A stretch of 64,000 nt of DNA from Rachycentron canadum (Eukaryota; Chordata; Actinopteri; Carangiformes; Rachycentridae): the NCBI GenBank assembly GCA_038496675.1, contig CM076650.1, forward strand, positions 23,722,265 through 23,786,264, given 5' to 3'. The notes below the pieces were generated by a model. That model did not search any database. It was not told the DNA's origin and worked only from the letters and a program-made list of their open reading frames with translations. The first letter of the stretch is position 1; each line of letters begins with the position of its first letter. Of this stretch, positions 12,399-24,561 are shown one piece after another. Both the position numbers and the translations under genes were made by a program.

Positions 12399-12481
12399 AT
12401 CCTCTGTCGATGAGCCCACAGAAAGCCCTGGAGACCATCGGGGCCAACCTGCAGAAGCAATATGAAAACTGGCAACCCAGG
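12399..12481 (+). CDS. rptor: raptor coding exon 3 (RNC domain)
   Basis: This 83-nt exon completes the Asp codon from exon 2 and then encodes 27 residues, PLSMSPQKALETIGANLQKQ to YENWQPR, which is raptor RNC sequence of about residues 89-116. The acceptor is tttgccag and the donor is AGG|gtgagt, so the upstream intron is phase 1 and the downstream intron phase 0. Mammalian raptor, as I remember it, has Gly where this has Ser in LSMSPQ; otherwise the segment is the same. Exons 2 and 3 together are 186 nt, so losing both would keep the frame while losing either alone would not. The exon is isolated: 3.2 kb of intron lies before it and 37 kb after it. Confidence 0.97.
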
Positions 12482-15400
12482 GTGAGTGGGTTCACATGGA
12501 CCAGCCCCTCCTTGCTTCCTTTTACCACAAACACATTCCCAACTTCGAATATTACAGCACAGACACACTTGGATGAAATGCTTCCAATAAAATGGGTAGA
12601 AATGAAATAAAATGAATCATAGGATCTCAAAGAAGTGACCTTGTTCACATCATGTTATCACTGATTGATTTTGCCACCATCGAGATGCACTCAGCTCTTC
12701 TCAATGTCTTTGAGGTTGTTTTATCTATTTTGGCAACTGTCCAGGGTGTCTTGGGTTTTTACCAAATCTGCTCACCTGAGTGTTATTACTCTTAATGTTA
12801 ATGCTGATAGTAGTAGTTGTTGAAACCCGAGTAAAGCGCGATGAGTGAAGCCTGGAGATGCGTATGTACTGAATGTGCTTCGAACTCTGTGGCTCTCAAC
12901 TCTGTCTGTTTGCATTAAGTCATATTTTGAATGTGTAACAGGTTGAATGGATTTATTTTAAACATCTCATTGTGTCAGCTCAAACACTCTTCCTCTTAGC
13001 ACCGTGCCAACAACTCACCCACATGTTCTTAACAGTGATTCATAGTTTTTTTTTTTTTTTTTTTAAGAACAGATGCATCATGTGTTCTTGTAAATTCAGC
13101 TGTTACAAGTTCATGAGTGTGTGCATGAATTGGTATCATTGCCAGCAGCAGCACTTCTCCTTGGCTCCTTGCTGTAAGCGAGCTTAGTGTTTTCCCAAAG
13201 GCTCCTCCTGTTGTCCTTCTCGAGCAGCTCCTCGGCCTCCCAGCATCAGAGCCTCAGAGCGGGAGCAGATGGCAGTGGCGGCTCTTCCGTCACATCATTC
13301 CTTCTATGTTAAGACAGGACCCTGATGAGGCAAGACAAGTGAAGGTCCAGGTTTTTAGCCTGTGAGATGAAGCAGCGAGGGAGAGGAATAATAAGATATG
13401 GACAGGAGGAGACGGCAGAGGCTGAAGAGGAAGAGACTGAGTCTTTCTCTGAAACCTGCTCACACACAAGAGAACCTAACTGCTCAGACAACAGGAAATC
13501 TGATCTTTGTGATTAACTGCACACAATGTAAAAGGCCAGTCTTTAGACAGCAGTCTATCATTTGCTGTCAGTCCTCCATTAGTTGTTATTGTAATGTTGT
13601 GCTTCAAGTCAGTCTATACTGCCGGCATTTTTTGATTGGTTCCAGATGTTCACACGTTTCCTGGTTCTTTATTCTTTGTTCAGGTCCCTGTTAGCTTCTG
13701 CTACAGCATCTGTTAATCTTTTCCCGGGGTCCACATCACAGACACACAAAGAAACATACAAACTGAGACACAGACATTAACAAACTACTTTTTTGCATAT
13801 TTTGCAGCCCTACTATAAATCACGCTTCCAGTTGCCTTGTTGAATTTTAGTCCGTTGAATTTCTGAAATGAGTTTGTTTGAGGAGGACAGATGTGTGTCT
13901 GTACGAACGCCTGCAGCGTGGAAACCATTAAGCTGCACAGATTCTGAAGCTTCTGTCCAGTATGAAAAACACTCAGTGAAATTGGGGCATTTTTTTAGGG
14001 AAATTGTGACGCTGGTCTTTCCCCTAACAGGTTAATGTTTCATGACAGAAAATAGTGTAATAGTGTTTTTTATTAAATCAGTAGAGAAGCATAACTTCTC
14101 CTATAAAGACACTGTGGCAGTGACAGCTGGGACTCAGGTTGGAGTGAAAGTTGAATGACTGGATGATTCCATACTGTTAATGTTCCTATATTGAGGCTAA
14201 AGCTACATCCTCTGGTGCTGGTAACCAACAGTTAACTTAGAGCACTATCTGATTTCAGCTGGTTGTATGTAAACATCTTAGTCAGCCTGTGGCGGCATTT
14301 TCTCCCCTTTCAGCTCTCCCCCATATTTTTTTCTCTGTGCTTCTTGCTGTGTCAGATTTGAGTCCTGTGGGTAGTGATGGGGGGAAAAATAAGCAAACAC
14401 TTGAAATCTGATCTTAGCTGTTGAGCAGAGCAGATATTGGATTCGAGCCACATCTCGAACCACATGCGAATATGTTTTAAAGGACCGGATTTGATTGTGC
14501 CTCTTTTTCTGTTGAGACTTGGTAACAAAATGTGTGTTTGGTGCTAGATATATGACAATCTGATTTCAGCTGCCTGTCTCAGGGAGAGGTAATATGCAGG
14601 TAATAGGCTGGTTACCTCAGCATCAAATACAAAAAATCGTCTTGGTGCCTTGTTACTGGGAGCTGTGGAGTCCTACATGGCCACCACAAAACATCTATCA
14701 TGGGGTAAAAAAATATAACATGGCTGTTTGGTAAGACAGTAGAGAAGTGATGCATGAGGTACGAGGAGGTGGAGGAAGAGACGGCCTGAGAGAAAGCATA
14801 GCTGAAGGAATGTAGGCTCGGGCTTGGCTGACCCTGGAGGTCAGTAGCAAATGGTGGTAGGAGTGCAGGAGGAGGAGTGGGAGGGTGAGAAAGCTGTTCG
14901 TTTTTGGTTTTTTTTTTTTCCTCCAGCCTCGGGATTCTCAGCTCTGCAGCACCACAGCAGAGCAGTGCTCGCCAACACACCTTACATAAACAGTTGACAA
15001 AGCAATTAATTACTCCACAGCTATTTACCTTCTTCGTCCCCACCATGAGAAATCTTTTAATAAGTTCATTTCTGATGATCTGGAATCCATTTTGTAACAT
15101 TTCCTGCATGTTGCCCGTGGTGCTAGAGTAGTGTTCATAAGAGTGAAGCTGCACAGAGCTCAGCTGTGCCAAACTGCCGTAATGAATTCACTTCTGTTTT
15201 TGCCTCTATACTCCGTCTTTAACCCTCATGGCCAGAAAGGCACCACCATGTTGGCTACTGCCCACTTGCTTTCTCTACCAGCACTTCTCTCTCGCTGACA
15301 TTTCCTTCTGACACTATCTTCTCTGCCTGTGGATTTGTTTTATTTGTCTGTTGTATTTGCACTGGAGTGAAGAAGTCTTGTTATTACACCTCTTTTTGAC

Positions 15401-15704
15401 TTGGAGCTCAGGGCTACTGTAGTTCATGCAGGTCATACAACATTGAATCAGCCCAGTCAATCAGAGCCAGTCTACATTAATCTAGATGACAGCAGATACT
15501 TTTTCACTGTCCTCTGTCTTCAGGTGGACTTTGCAGACAGATGACCTCGAAACAACAATGTCTCCTCTTACAAGTGTTTTTGGCAAATCAGTTTTTCAAG
15601 CTTTAAACATTTGCAGAGCATTACAATTTTGGTGAAAAATGTAACTGTGTAACCACTGTAACTATATAACAAACAAATAACTGATTATAGTTCAAATTAC
15701 ACAT

Positions 15705-15711
<7 letters not shown>

Positions 15712-15739
<28 letters not shown>
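15712..15739 (+). repeat. (AC)n microsatellite
   Basis: Fourteen perfect AC units, preceded by a short TATATA run. Confidence 0.97.
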
Positions 15740-15742
<3 letters not shown>

Positions 15743-15977
15743 GTTGTGATGCTGAGCAAGAGCAGAGTGCAGGATTTTCTCCATTTAAGGACGACACACC
15801 TGCATCAGATATCTGGATGTGTGAGGATCCTCTCGAGGGAACCAATAAATGATTGGAAAGACAATATATGAATCTGTTAACCATTCTAACACAAGTCTTT
15901 ATATCCTCGTCTCACACAGGTTCTGTTTTCTCTTGTGTGTCTGTGTGTATTCTTCATCTGTAGCATTAGCATAGCAC

Positions 15978-16016
15978 GCTAGTGGGGAGTTGCTGATATA
16001 GCAACTCCCCACTAGC
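15978..16016. repeat. perfect 17-bp inverted repeat (5-nt loop)
   Basis: Arms 15978-15994 and 16000-16016 (GCTAGTGGGGAGTTGCT and its exact reverse complement) flank the loop gatat. The sequence is of mixed composition, not simple repeat. Confidence 0.95.
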
Positions 16017-19000
16017 ACATGATGGCTGGCAGTAGGTCTGATGTGTGAGCTATCAGCTGTGTTCACACAGAAAGATCCTCTGTCCTCTGTCTTTGTACAC
16101 CTGTTTGTGACGCTGCCACATTACAACGTTCCTGTTGTGATGCTCAAGTTTAATATATATTTTGGAATGTTTTTCTCCCAACAGATGATATATTATTGTA
16201 ATTTTTGACTTTGCAGTCTTGTCATTGTCCTTTTTCCCTCTTAGATTTGTTTTCCAGTATGTGTGCCCTCATAAAGGCAGCCAGTGCTATATTTATCAAC
16301 TGATAATGGGGGTCACGTTTCATTCTAAAACTACTTCTGTGGTGCTTGTGGTTTCATTCGTGCACTGTGGCTACAAATGGAGCTTTGCAAAACATCATGT
16401 GGTTCACATGGGTCAGCAGGGAGCCAGACACTTGTGATGACCATAATGGCAACATGTGACACCGTGCTAGCATCAAAAACAAAAAGCTCTAATTTTAATG
16501 GCCTTGCCTCACTCACTTTCTTATTCTGTTTGTGCTTCAGCCTGTTCAGTTTGTATATTCCTCACCATCATCCTTTTATTTGTCAGCCATCTTTCTTGTT
16601 CATGTAAAGACTGTGCTTTTATTGAATGTGTCTCCAATGTGTTATATTAGAGCCCAAAGTGAATTTAACTGAGGCCTGCCTTTGTTTCATGCGGAGGCAT
16701 CAAGAAGTTACAAGTTATTGAGATACCTTCCTTCGCTTTCAATTTCTCTTTGAGTTTTCCAGCTCCACATGCCTCCTCTACTCTCCTATTCTCTTTTAAG
16801 GCTCACTTGTTCCCTTTCATTCTCTGTCTACATGGCACCCCTTTTCTCTCCAGGTCCTCTGTTTTGTTTGGGAGTATAGTTGGAAATTCTCTTGCCTTGC
16901 TTCATGTTTGGTAGTTACCAAGATGAAAAGCACCCTGCAAGTCTTGCCAAAGGTCCTTTTGAAGGCTAATGCAGTGTGGCTCAACTCACTGACCATGTTG
17001 CAACTGCCAGACAGGTTTGCACCTCATCTCTGGCCAATATAACTATAATCGTTCTCCTTTGGTCTGTTGTTTTCCATGTCTGTGTTGTGGATGTTCTTGA
17101 TGACTGAATTCCCTGTCGAGTAAATAGAAATTTAAATTAACTCAACTAATCTAACTAAGAAAACAGTCAAGAGTTGAGCATAATAGCGTCTGAGTGTAAA
17201 CAATGTAACTGCTTGTGTACATCTCTAACAAGGCCCGTCTGCATTAGATGGTAATGTTGTCGTTAGGGAGATTTGTCTCCTATGAAGAGATAAAAGTTTA
17301 GGCTTCCTTTTTTTAGGATTCTGTGTGATAGCAAATAAATCAGATGTTTTCAACTGAATCAACTTCGTGGAATTAGATTGAAATGTCTAATTGACACAGT
17401 TTTAACAACAATAATGAGCTGATTATTGGTCAACTTCATGAAACTCAGCCATCATTATAGCATCTTTCCTGTTATGACAAGTCAACGTGTCTGCAGTAAG
17501 TAGGTAGAAGAATGTATGAGCTTTTTTACTGGTATGACTGTGTTGGCTGAACAGTGCAGCAGTCTTGATTGCCAGCAGGGTTCCTTTTTTAGCTTTTAAG
17601 TATTTAATACAGTAGAGAAGAAAAGCTGAGGAGAATGACACTGTAAAAGTAGCTACAGACAAAGATAACATCAATTAACAGCATCACATTTTTTTTTTTT
17701 TTTGCAAGGAACTTCCTTTTTCACATTCTTAACAAAAACCAAGACTCAAACATGTTGAATGTGCAGGGGGATTTCCTACAGTGGCTTAACCCATGTGTCA
17801 AGAGTCACTGTCAAGCAAAGTGCAGTGCAGGAGGGACCACATCCTGCTACAGCCATGGTAAAAATTGTGCATTTGTGGTGCAATGATGAGGTTATTATGA
17901 TTTTTTTTGGTGTTTGATGTGATTGACTGTTATCTTCTATCTCTTGTTAAAAACAGAGGAACTTTTCATGCCTGTACTTCATGAAAGAATAATAGTCTTT
18001 GATACAAGATAACAGGTGGAAAAATCATGTGAGGATAATGGCAACAATGGATCACGTCATGGGGTCTGTGAGCAGCAGGAGGGCTATGTAGTTTGGTTAC
18101 ATTTAGAGTGTGAGTATGTGCTGACAAAGCATTCAAACTTTGTGAACTTACACTAAATTCAAATATAAAAGAGGGAAATAAATGTGGATCAATTTTACAT
18201 GTTCTAATTTAGATTTTTGGACAAGAAGGAAACATCCTGGCTCCTTCATCTCTAAAAATAAGTAGCTCATGGCTGTAGAGCATCAGTTCTTCCTGTCCAC
18301 ACATCCAACTCGATAACTGCTCCACCCACTGCACTATTCCCTTTGAGGACCCCTCGCTGCTGCCGAGTCAGTTGAATCCCATCTGAGTTCAGTTGACAAC
18401 CAGCGTGTGCAGGAAGCTGCTGAGTGAATAACGCGATGCGGAAACCGTTTTAATGATCACCCCACGCCTCTCCTCGTGCACTCAGTCCAATAGGAGCCAC
18501 AGAGAAAACCATTAGCCAGCTGGAAGCCTTATAGACATCCCACCAATACATCCATAAACAACGTGCTCATGAGAGACTACTGTTCACTGCTGCCATTTCC
18601 TTGTGGGACAGAGAGAGGGAAATTATTGATCAGTCCTTTCACTGATGCCGATCACCTCATAAACATCCCAGTAAATGACAGATTGGAGAGCTCAAGAGAT
18701 CTTGTGTTTATATTCAGATGGAGATTAACTCCAGATTATGGTGCTATGGAGGTAATGTAGAATGTTTAACTGCTTTAGGCCACTTTAGCATCAGGTTGTG
18801 CAGAAGCATGTAACTCGATTTCCTCAGAAAACACATTTTCTAGTGAACAAATGTAGTAGTGCTGGGACCTAAAATGGGCTTGGGCTTTGTGGCATGTGGG
18901 TCCACCTGAGAGTGACGGGGTAATGTTTCACTGATCATTGCTCCCAGGATAAGAGAGTCAACGTCTCATTCTTTTTAAAAGGTGTGTGCACCTTTGTTTC

Positions 19001-19689
19001 TCTACTTTCCTCTGATGAACAGAATTTTATTTTTTTTTTAGTATTTCTCATTATTATTTGTGGTGAATACACACTGCTGTAGTTTTGAATGGTTTTACAG
19101 TGAACTGAAGTCTGTATTGCCATTCTGATGGTGTCAGTATCTTGTGTGTTATGTCCTAAATTGTGTCACTGAGACCACCTGTCCCTACTGGCTGCGTGGC
19201 CGAATGTTGTGCAACTAGTCATGAGAGATGAGACAGCACACCGGACGCATAATATTTGCATTTGTTTCACACAGAAACAGGAAAATAGTGATGTAATGAA
19301 TAATGTATGTTCAGAAATGTAGGAAAACTGTGGCATGGGACAGGATGACATGATGAGATGAGAGGCCTCCAGGGCCTTTAATGAACTGTGTCCACACATG
19401 TCCAAATCATGGTAAAGTGTATGGTAACAGTAGTATGGATTAGAAAGTCGGTATACAGACATATCTATTTGATTTTATTAGTCTTAGCCACTATAATCTG
19501 CTGGTCATACCAGGGCAACTTTTCACTTGCACTCATATGAGTAATAACACATTCGTCTGCTTTCACTTTTAATCTCACATACAATTATCACCACAAATGT
19601 GTTATCCAACATTTTCCTGTTTACATAGCAAACATTGGCCCTGTGAGACCTGGCATGAACATCTAATCATAGGAGGACAGTTCTAAGTA

Positions 19690-19850
19690 CGGGTGTTAAT
19701 GCACCCATGATGCATTGAGGATGTATTTGAGATCTGATCACTCAGACCACATCTGCAGGTGGTCTGGGCCACATGTGGCCACATTGTTTTAGCAGTGTGA
19801 ACACTAATGCTTCCTGGCCACATGGAAGCATCTTCTGCCATAGTCAGATT
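19690..19850. mobile_element. possible non-autonomous DNA element
   Basis: A compact region with nested inverted words: cagaccac/gtggtctg around 19743-19766, the palindrome GGCCACATGTGGCC at 19767-19780, and another ggccacat near 19817. It also has ttttagcagtgtgaacac, a phrase I associate with fish repeats. No clear terminal inverted repeats were delimited. Confidence 0.3.
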
Positions 19851-22800
19851 AGTTCCCACATGGTTTTGTCATGAACTGAAAATATTTTACTATTCCAACT
19901 GGATAAAACCTTATTTTATTGTAGAGCTGTGAGCGGCTCATTGATTTGCTCAACCCCTTCATAGAACCTTCTCTGTCTTACTGAACAGGGCCAAAGACTG
20001 ACATTTATAGCCATCATCATCAGACTGATATGCTTCTATGTTGATTTTTTTTTTTTTTAATTCCCATGGCCTTCATCAATGGTTGCAGACCAAATTGCAA
20101 TTGGATGGACCTAGAGCGATGAATCATATGACATAGCACAGGGTAACAGTAAAATTCAAACACAATTCAACTTCAACAAGAAAAGCAGTGATGGTTTGGC
20201 ATAAATCCATCTGTAAATGAGTGTTGCTGTTTTTGTTATAAGAGTTTGAATCCAAAACCTGTTATTTATTGGCCTCTGCAACACAAGGGAGTCCCATGTT
20301 GACTCGGGCACTCTAAACTGCAAGGCAGTGATTATCTGATCTGCTCCTCCATGAGAGCGGCCAATGGAGAAACTCCAGTAGCCACTGGTTTGTCACTGAA
20401 CCTCATCTTGTTGGTGAGCAGTAACTTAAATTTATACTAAATCCTCAGTAAGTTGGTAGTTTGACAAACACATCTCTCCAAGAGTGTGTTTTTTTTTTTT
20501 TTTTTTGTTTAGAAAAAATAGTTAATCCAGTTAATTTCATACTATTGCAGAATGACATTCAACAGACCTCTCCACTTCCGTGTTTGTCATCTTGGTTGAT
20601 AATGAAAATGCTTCAGTGGCGCTACTCAAACCTGCTCCATTCTAGATAAATAGTTGTGATTGCCTGACTTTTCTAAAGACTGAGGAAATCTGTCTAAATG
20701 GAAGGAGTCACCTGACCCACCTGGGAGAGCGAGTAAACATGAGCTCAAGGATTTGTCTGATTTCCTGCCTACTTCATTAGCATTCATCTGGAGATTTGTT
20801 TCTGTTCACTAAATGACACACAGTCCAATATTTACTCCCCTTTTAACTGTTTTTGTTTTGACCAACTCTTGAGTGAAATATCTGACTCTTTAGCTGCTAA
20901 GTACTTCAGTCAGTTCACCTGCTGGTCACTGACTTTGTTTGGTGCCACCTGAACAGCAGACATCTGCATCTTTTGATGAAAACAACTTTTTTTCTGCATC
21001 TGGAAATTAGATTGATGAAACCACTGAAACTGAACCAAAACAGTAAATCTTCTCTGTAGAGCTGAGGGTAACTGCAGAGTCATGTGAGTTTTACTCTTTG
21101 AGTGACACCTTTCTCATCCATGGTTATTTCATCCATTGTTAGAATAAGAATATTGATGAGTGAAGCTTTAAGCAAATCATTGACTTAGTGTGTTTCCATT
21201 AGCTGGAATGAAAGAGACTCAGGCTTGTGGCAAATGAAATACTGGTGAGAAAAACAAAGAATCTTGTAAGATTTCAGACCATTGTAAAGAGCCTGAGGTG
21301 CTCAGGTATAATTGATAACATTAATAACAGCTCTTATTGTGTATCTCTCTGGCATGGCATGCTGGGACACTTGATGGAACTGAGCCATTATTGTTGAGCA
21401 TAAAATAATTTGTTATATTAAGGAAACTTTTATTGCTCAAAGAGACCAATTTAGTGAAAGAGTCTTCTGGTGTTTGTACGTAGTGTGCCTCATACTGCAG
21501 TGTAATGATCTTCTCTTGCTATACTGCCATCTCCACCGTGACTCACCTATTTTTATCTGGACTCTTTGAGCTGTGCTCAAGACAAATGGCGATTGTGTGA
21601 CTATTATTATTACATCCTGGCTCTGCGTGTGTTTGTGTGAGAGAGATAGTGCTTTCAAGACCATATTAAATGTTTGTGCATGTTTTGGCATGAATCCTCT
21701 GGAGAGGATGCAGAGCAGGAGGGGACAACACAGGAGGCCAGGATGTGAGTCAGCGGACAGAGATTAAAGACACACCACCCACCTTTCATTCAGCTATTTT
21801 TTTTGTCAGTGATGTGTAAAAATGTCGCTGTGACTACATGTGGATGCCAACCTACCAAGCTTCCAGTTGAGCAGAGAGTGGGAACCGGTGCATGGGTGTG
21901 TTGAAGGCTGATGGTGCAAATTCAGGGCGGATCAAGTCAGCATTGGACTTTCCAAATTTAAACTGTGGAGGAGCACAGCAGTCACAAAAAAAGAAGAGAA
22001 AAAAAAAAGAAAAAGAACGCCCAACCGTGAAGACATTTTTGTCTTTGCAAGTCATCTGAGTCACTTCGCTGCCTGACACCGAGCTTTTTCCTCTGCACAC
22101 TGATCATCCAGAGTCTATGCTGCCCATGTTACTGTCCTTTATTATTAGCACAGCTCTACCCAGCCAGCCATATCTGTAATATTAAATTCAAAGGCTCTGT
22201 CTCTCAAATTTGTCCATTTCCTGGGGGAACGCCCAATGTGCTCTGTGTTACACACTTTAAGACGGAATATGAAAAGGATTTGAGTCATGTAGGGGTACGT
22301 CAAACTTTCAACATCAAGGTAAAACTTAGAAAAAGTAGATTAAGAAAATGTTTCTTATGATCATCGTGACTATTAGCCATAATATGATATAACATTTCAA
22401 AAACCATGTAAGTTATAATGATGCAGCTGCAACAGGGACATCTTTATGATTTAATATTTATGCTTGGCCACTGTTCAAGGACGCACGACAGGCAGGTCTG
22501 TCTCTTCCAGTAACCGTCATGTCTCAGTTGTCTGTGCACGTGGCCTTTATTCAATGCTGTAACTCAGGAACTACCATAGCCAGACCTATCTCTATAGCAC
22601 TAGTGCTGGACAATGCTCAGGCTCTGACCATTCTCATAGTGCTGAGCTCAGGATGCAGCGGTGCGCCTGCAAAATGGTGTTGGGGGGGAAAACTTGTTTT
22701 GCTCTAATGAGAATGTACATGTAAAATTGGTGATAACTTTGAGTATGATGACTCGTTTTGAACCCGTCCTGTTTGCCCTGTTAAAGTTACAGCATAATGC

Positions 22801-23261
22801 GTTGATACAAACTCAACACTTCCTGTAACTGTTGCAAATTAAAAGCCCTCCATGGACAGAAACCCTGTATTTCTTAATAGGGCTTTTATTGTTGCGCTGA
22901 TGTCTTGTAGTGAACATATTGTTTCATTTTCAGCTTTCTAGTTGTTGGAGTTTCAGATTTTTTTTTTTTAGGGGGGGGGTTAACTGATGTGGCAACCCAC
23001 CAGGATTTCTCCCAGTGTTTCTGATGGCCAGTTGGACTATGGAACAGTCTACATAGCAGATAACAGTAAAATCAGAAATGGCTTTTCACTGTCAGTGTCT
23101 GTCTTACACTCATGTGACAATACCAGCAATATTTCTTTTATGTCATGTTACATCATGCTATTGCGTTTTGAGATTATTTTCTATTAAATAAAAGCTCTGG
23201 TAGCTCCAGCACAAGTTGCGCTGTCCATGGTTCTGAAAGACAGATTTAATGCTGGCTGTGC

Positions 23262-23400
23262 TGACAGTGAGTGAGAGATAGGAAAGTTCAGGGGAGAGAG
23301 GATGACATGCAGAAAAGGCTGTGGGTCGGACTCAATCCCAGGTTGCTGTGGCTAGGAAAGAGCAATTATTGTATGTGTTGTACCAGTTGAGCGCCGCCTC
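23262..23400 (-). mobile_element. tRNA-derived SINE, old copy
   Basis: Read on the minus strand it starts with a tRNA-like head: an A-box-like GCTCAACTGGTA (complement of 23381-23392), then a B-box-like GGGATTGAGTCC (complement of 23327-23338). After these comes ctgcatgtcatcctctctcc, which is typical of a common fish tRNA-derived SINE. Box spacing fits a tRNA. The B box is mutated from GGTTCGAGTCC, so it is probably not an active Pol III promoter, and it is not a tRNA gene. Confidence 0.7.
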
Positions 23401-24536
23401 AAAATTAGCATTTAACCTTCCGTTTTGTTATGTATGATCAAATTCCCCATGTGTCCACCTGAAGAGAGGACAAGGCACACAGTCAGACTGGAAAAGAGAT
23501 TCTTAACTATTTATTTCCATAAATCACACTCTGAGCACTGCTGTAGAAAATTCACTCACGTCCTTAGTTCCCAAAGTTTGCTGTAGTAGTATGAGTTTAT
23601 TGGTATTCAGGAATATGGTGAAGCTAAAGACACAGAGGGGATCTGAAGCAATAGACTGAGCCAGAGTGAAGGGCAGAGGGGCAGTTATACAGTTGATCAA
23701 AGGAGTAGTGGTCAACTGTATGTAAATATAGTAGATCAATGGTTACGTGCATTGAGATTGGATGGGGTGTATTTACAGTTGGGATCAAAAGAAAGTAAGA
23801 ACAAAAGGGCATTTGCATTTAGGCCTCATAGTCTAACACCTAGAGTCAACTTACCAGGGGCAGTGAGGGCCCCTACTTAATCAGTGAGTAAGGTTAAGAT
23901 ATTCTATAAGTTAAGAGAAGGTATTTACTTCTTCAGCAGACTCCAACATGGTCATGGTCTTGTGGTCCCAATTAAAGAGTGAGCTCCTCCAATCATGAAC
24001 TCAGCAGATTGTGATATCAGTCCTCATGTCCCCCTTCTCATTAGTGCAGAATAGATAGATTTTATGTCACACCAGTGAGACATAGCTGCTCAGTCAGCTG
24101 TTACCCAGCATCCTTCACTCCAAATTCTTTCCCACTGTCAGTCAACTGCACCGACTTTGAGTTAGGCCTTGATAGCTTCCGAATGCTGGGACCGGCACCT
24201 CTCACTCTGCACTAATTAGTAGGGCAGCTGTGACAGTGTGGGATATCTGTATTAACCACTGGCCAGTGGTGGCCTTTTAATGGGCTTATTTTCTAACATG
24301 ATTTCTACCTGGCTGTCCATCTTTACACGTACTCACACTTAGACCCAGAATAAAACAAGACTGTCAATGGCAAATGGCCACTGCTTGTTAGGAGGAAGTG
24401 AAGATAATGTGGGGCAGATTTTATTACTTTTTCCATGAGGGTAATCAAATGCCCATCTGGGATATGTTGAATTAAATGACAAGTCTGCTTGTGTAGTGCT
24501 GATACTCTTAAGTCTGTGTGTGTGTGAGTGTATATG

Positions 24537-24561
24537 TTTTTTTTTTTTTTTTTTTTTTTTT
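24537..24561. repeat. poly(T) tract
   Basis: 25 consecutive T. It follows a TG-rich patch and may be the A-tail of an old minus-strand retroposition, but no body is recognisable. Confidence 0.9.

Noticed and set aside
13398..13470. Start of a basic peptide (MDRRRRQRLKRKR) that might be an exon 1 or localisation signal
   Set aside because: Purine-rich intron sequence; wrong place in the gene and unlike raptor exon 1.
14612..15172. 186-codon open frame on the minus strand
   Set aside because: Longest gap-free frame in intron 3, but it is low-complexity (Ser/Pro/Leu and poly-Lys pieces), has no recognisable domain, and codes across homopolymer tracts. Chance frame.
23327..23392. Minus-strand tRNA gene
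   Set aside because: Has A- and B-box-like words but no intact acceptor stem, mutated B box, and is followed by a SINE body; called a tRNA-derived SINE.
24255..24270. 16-nt perfect palindrome ACCACTGGCCAGTGGT
   Set aside because: Short palindromes of this length are expected a few times in 64 kb once centre-symmetric sites are counted; no other feature around it.
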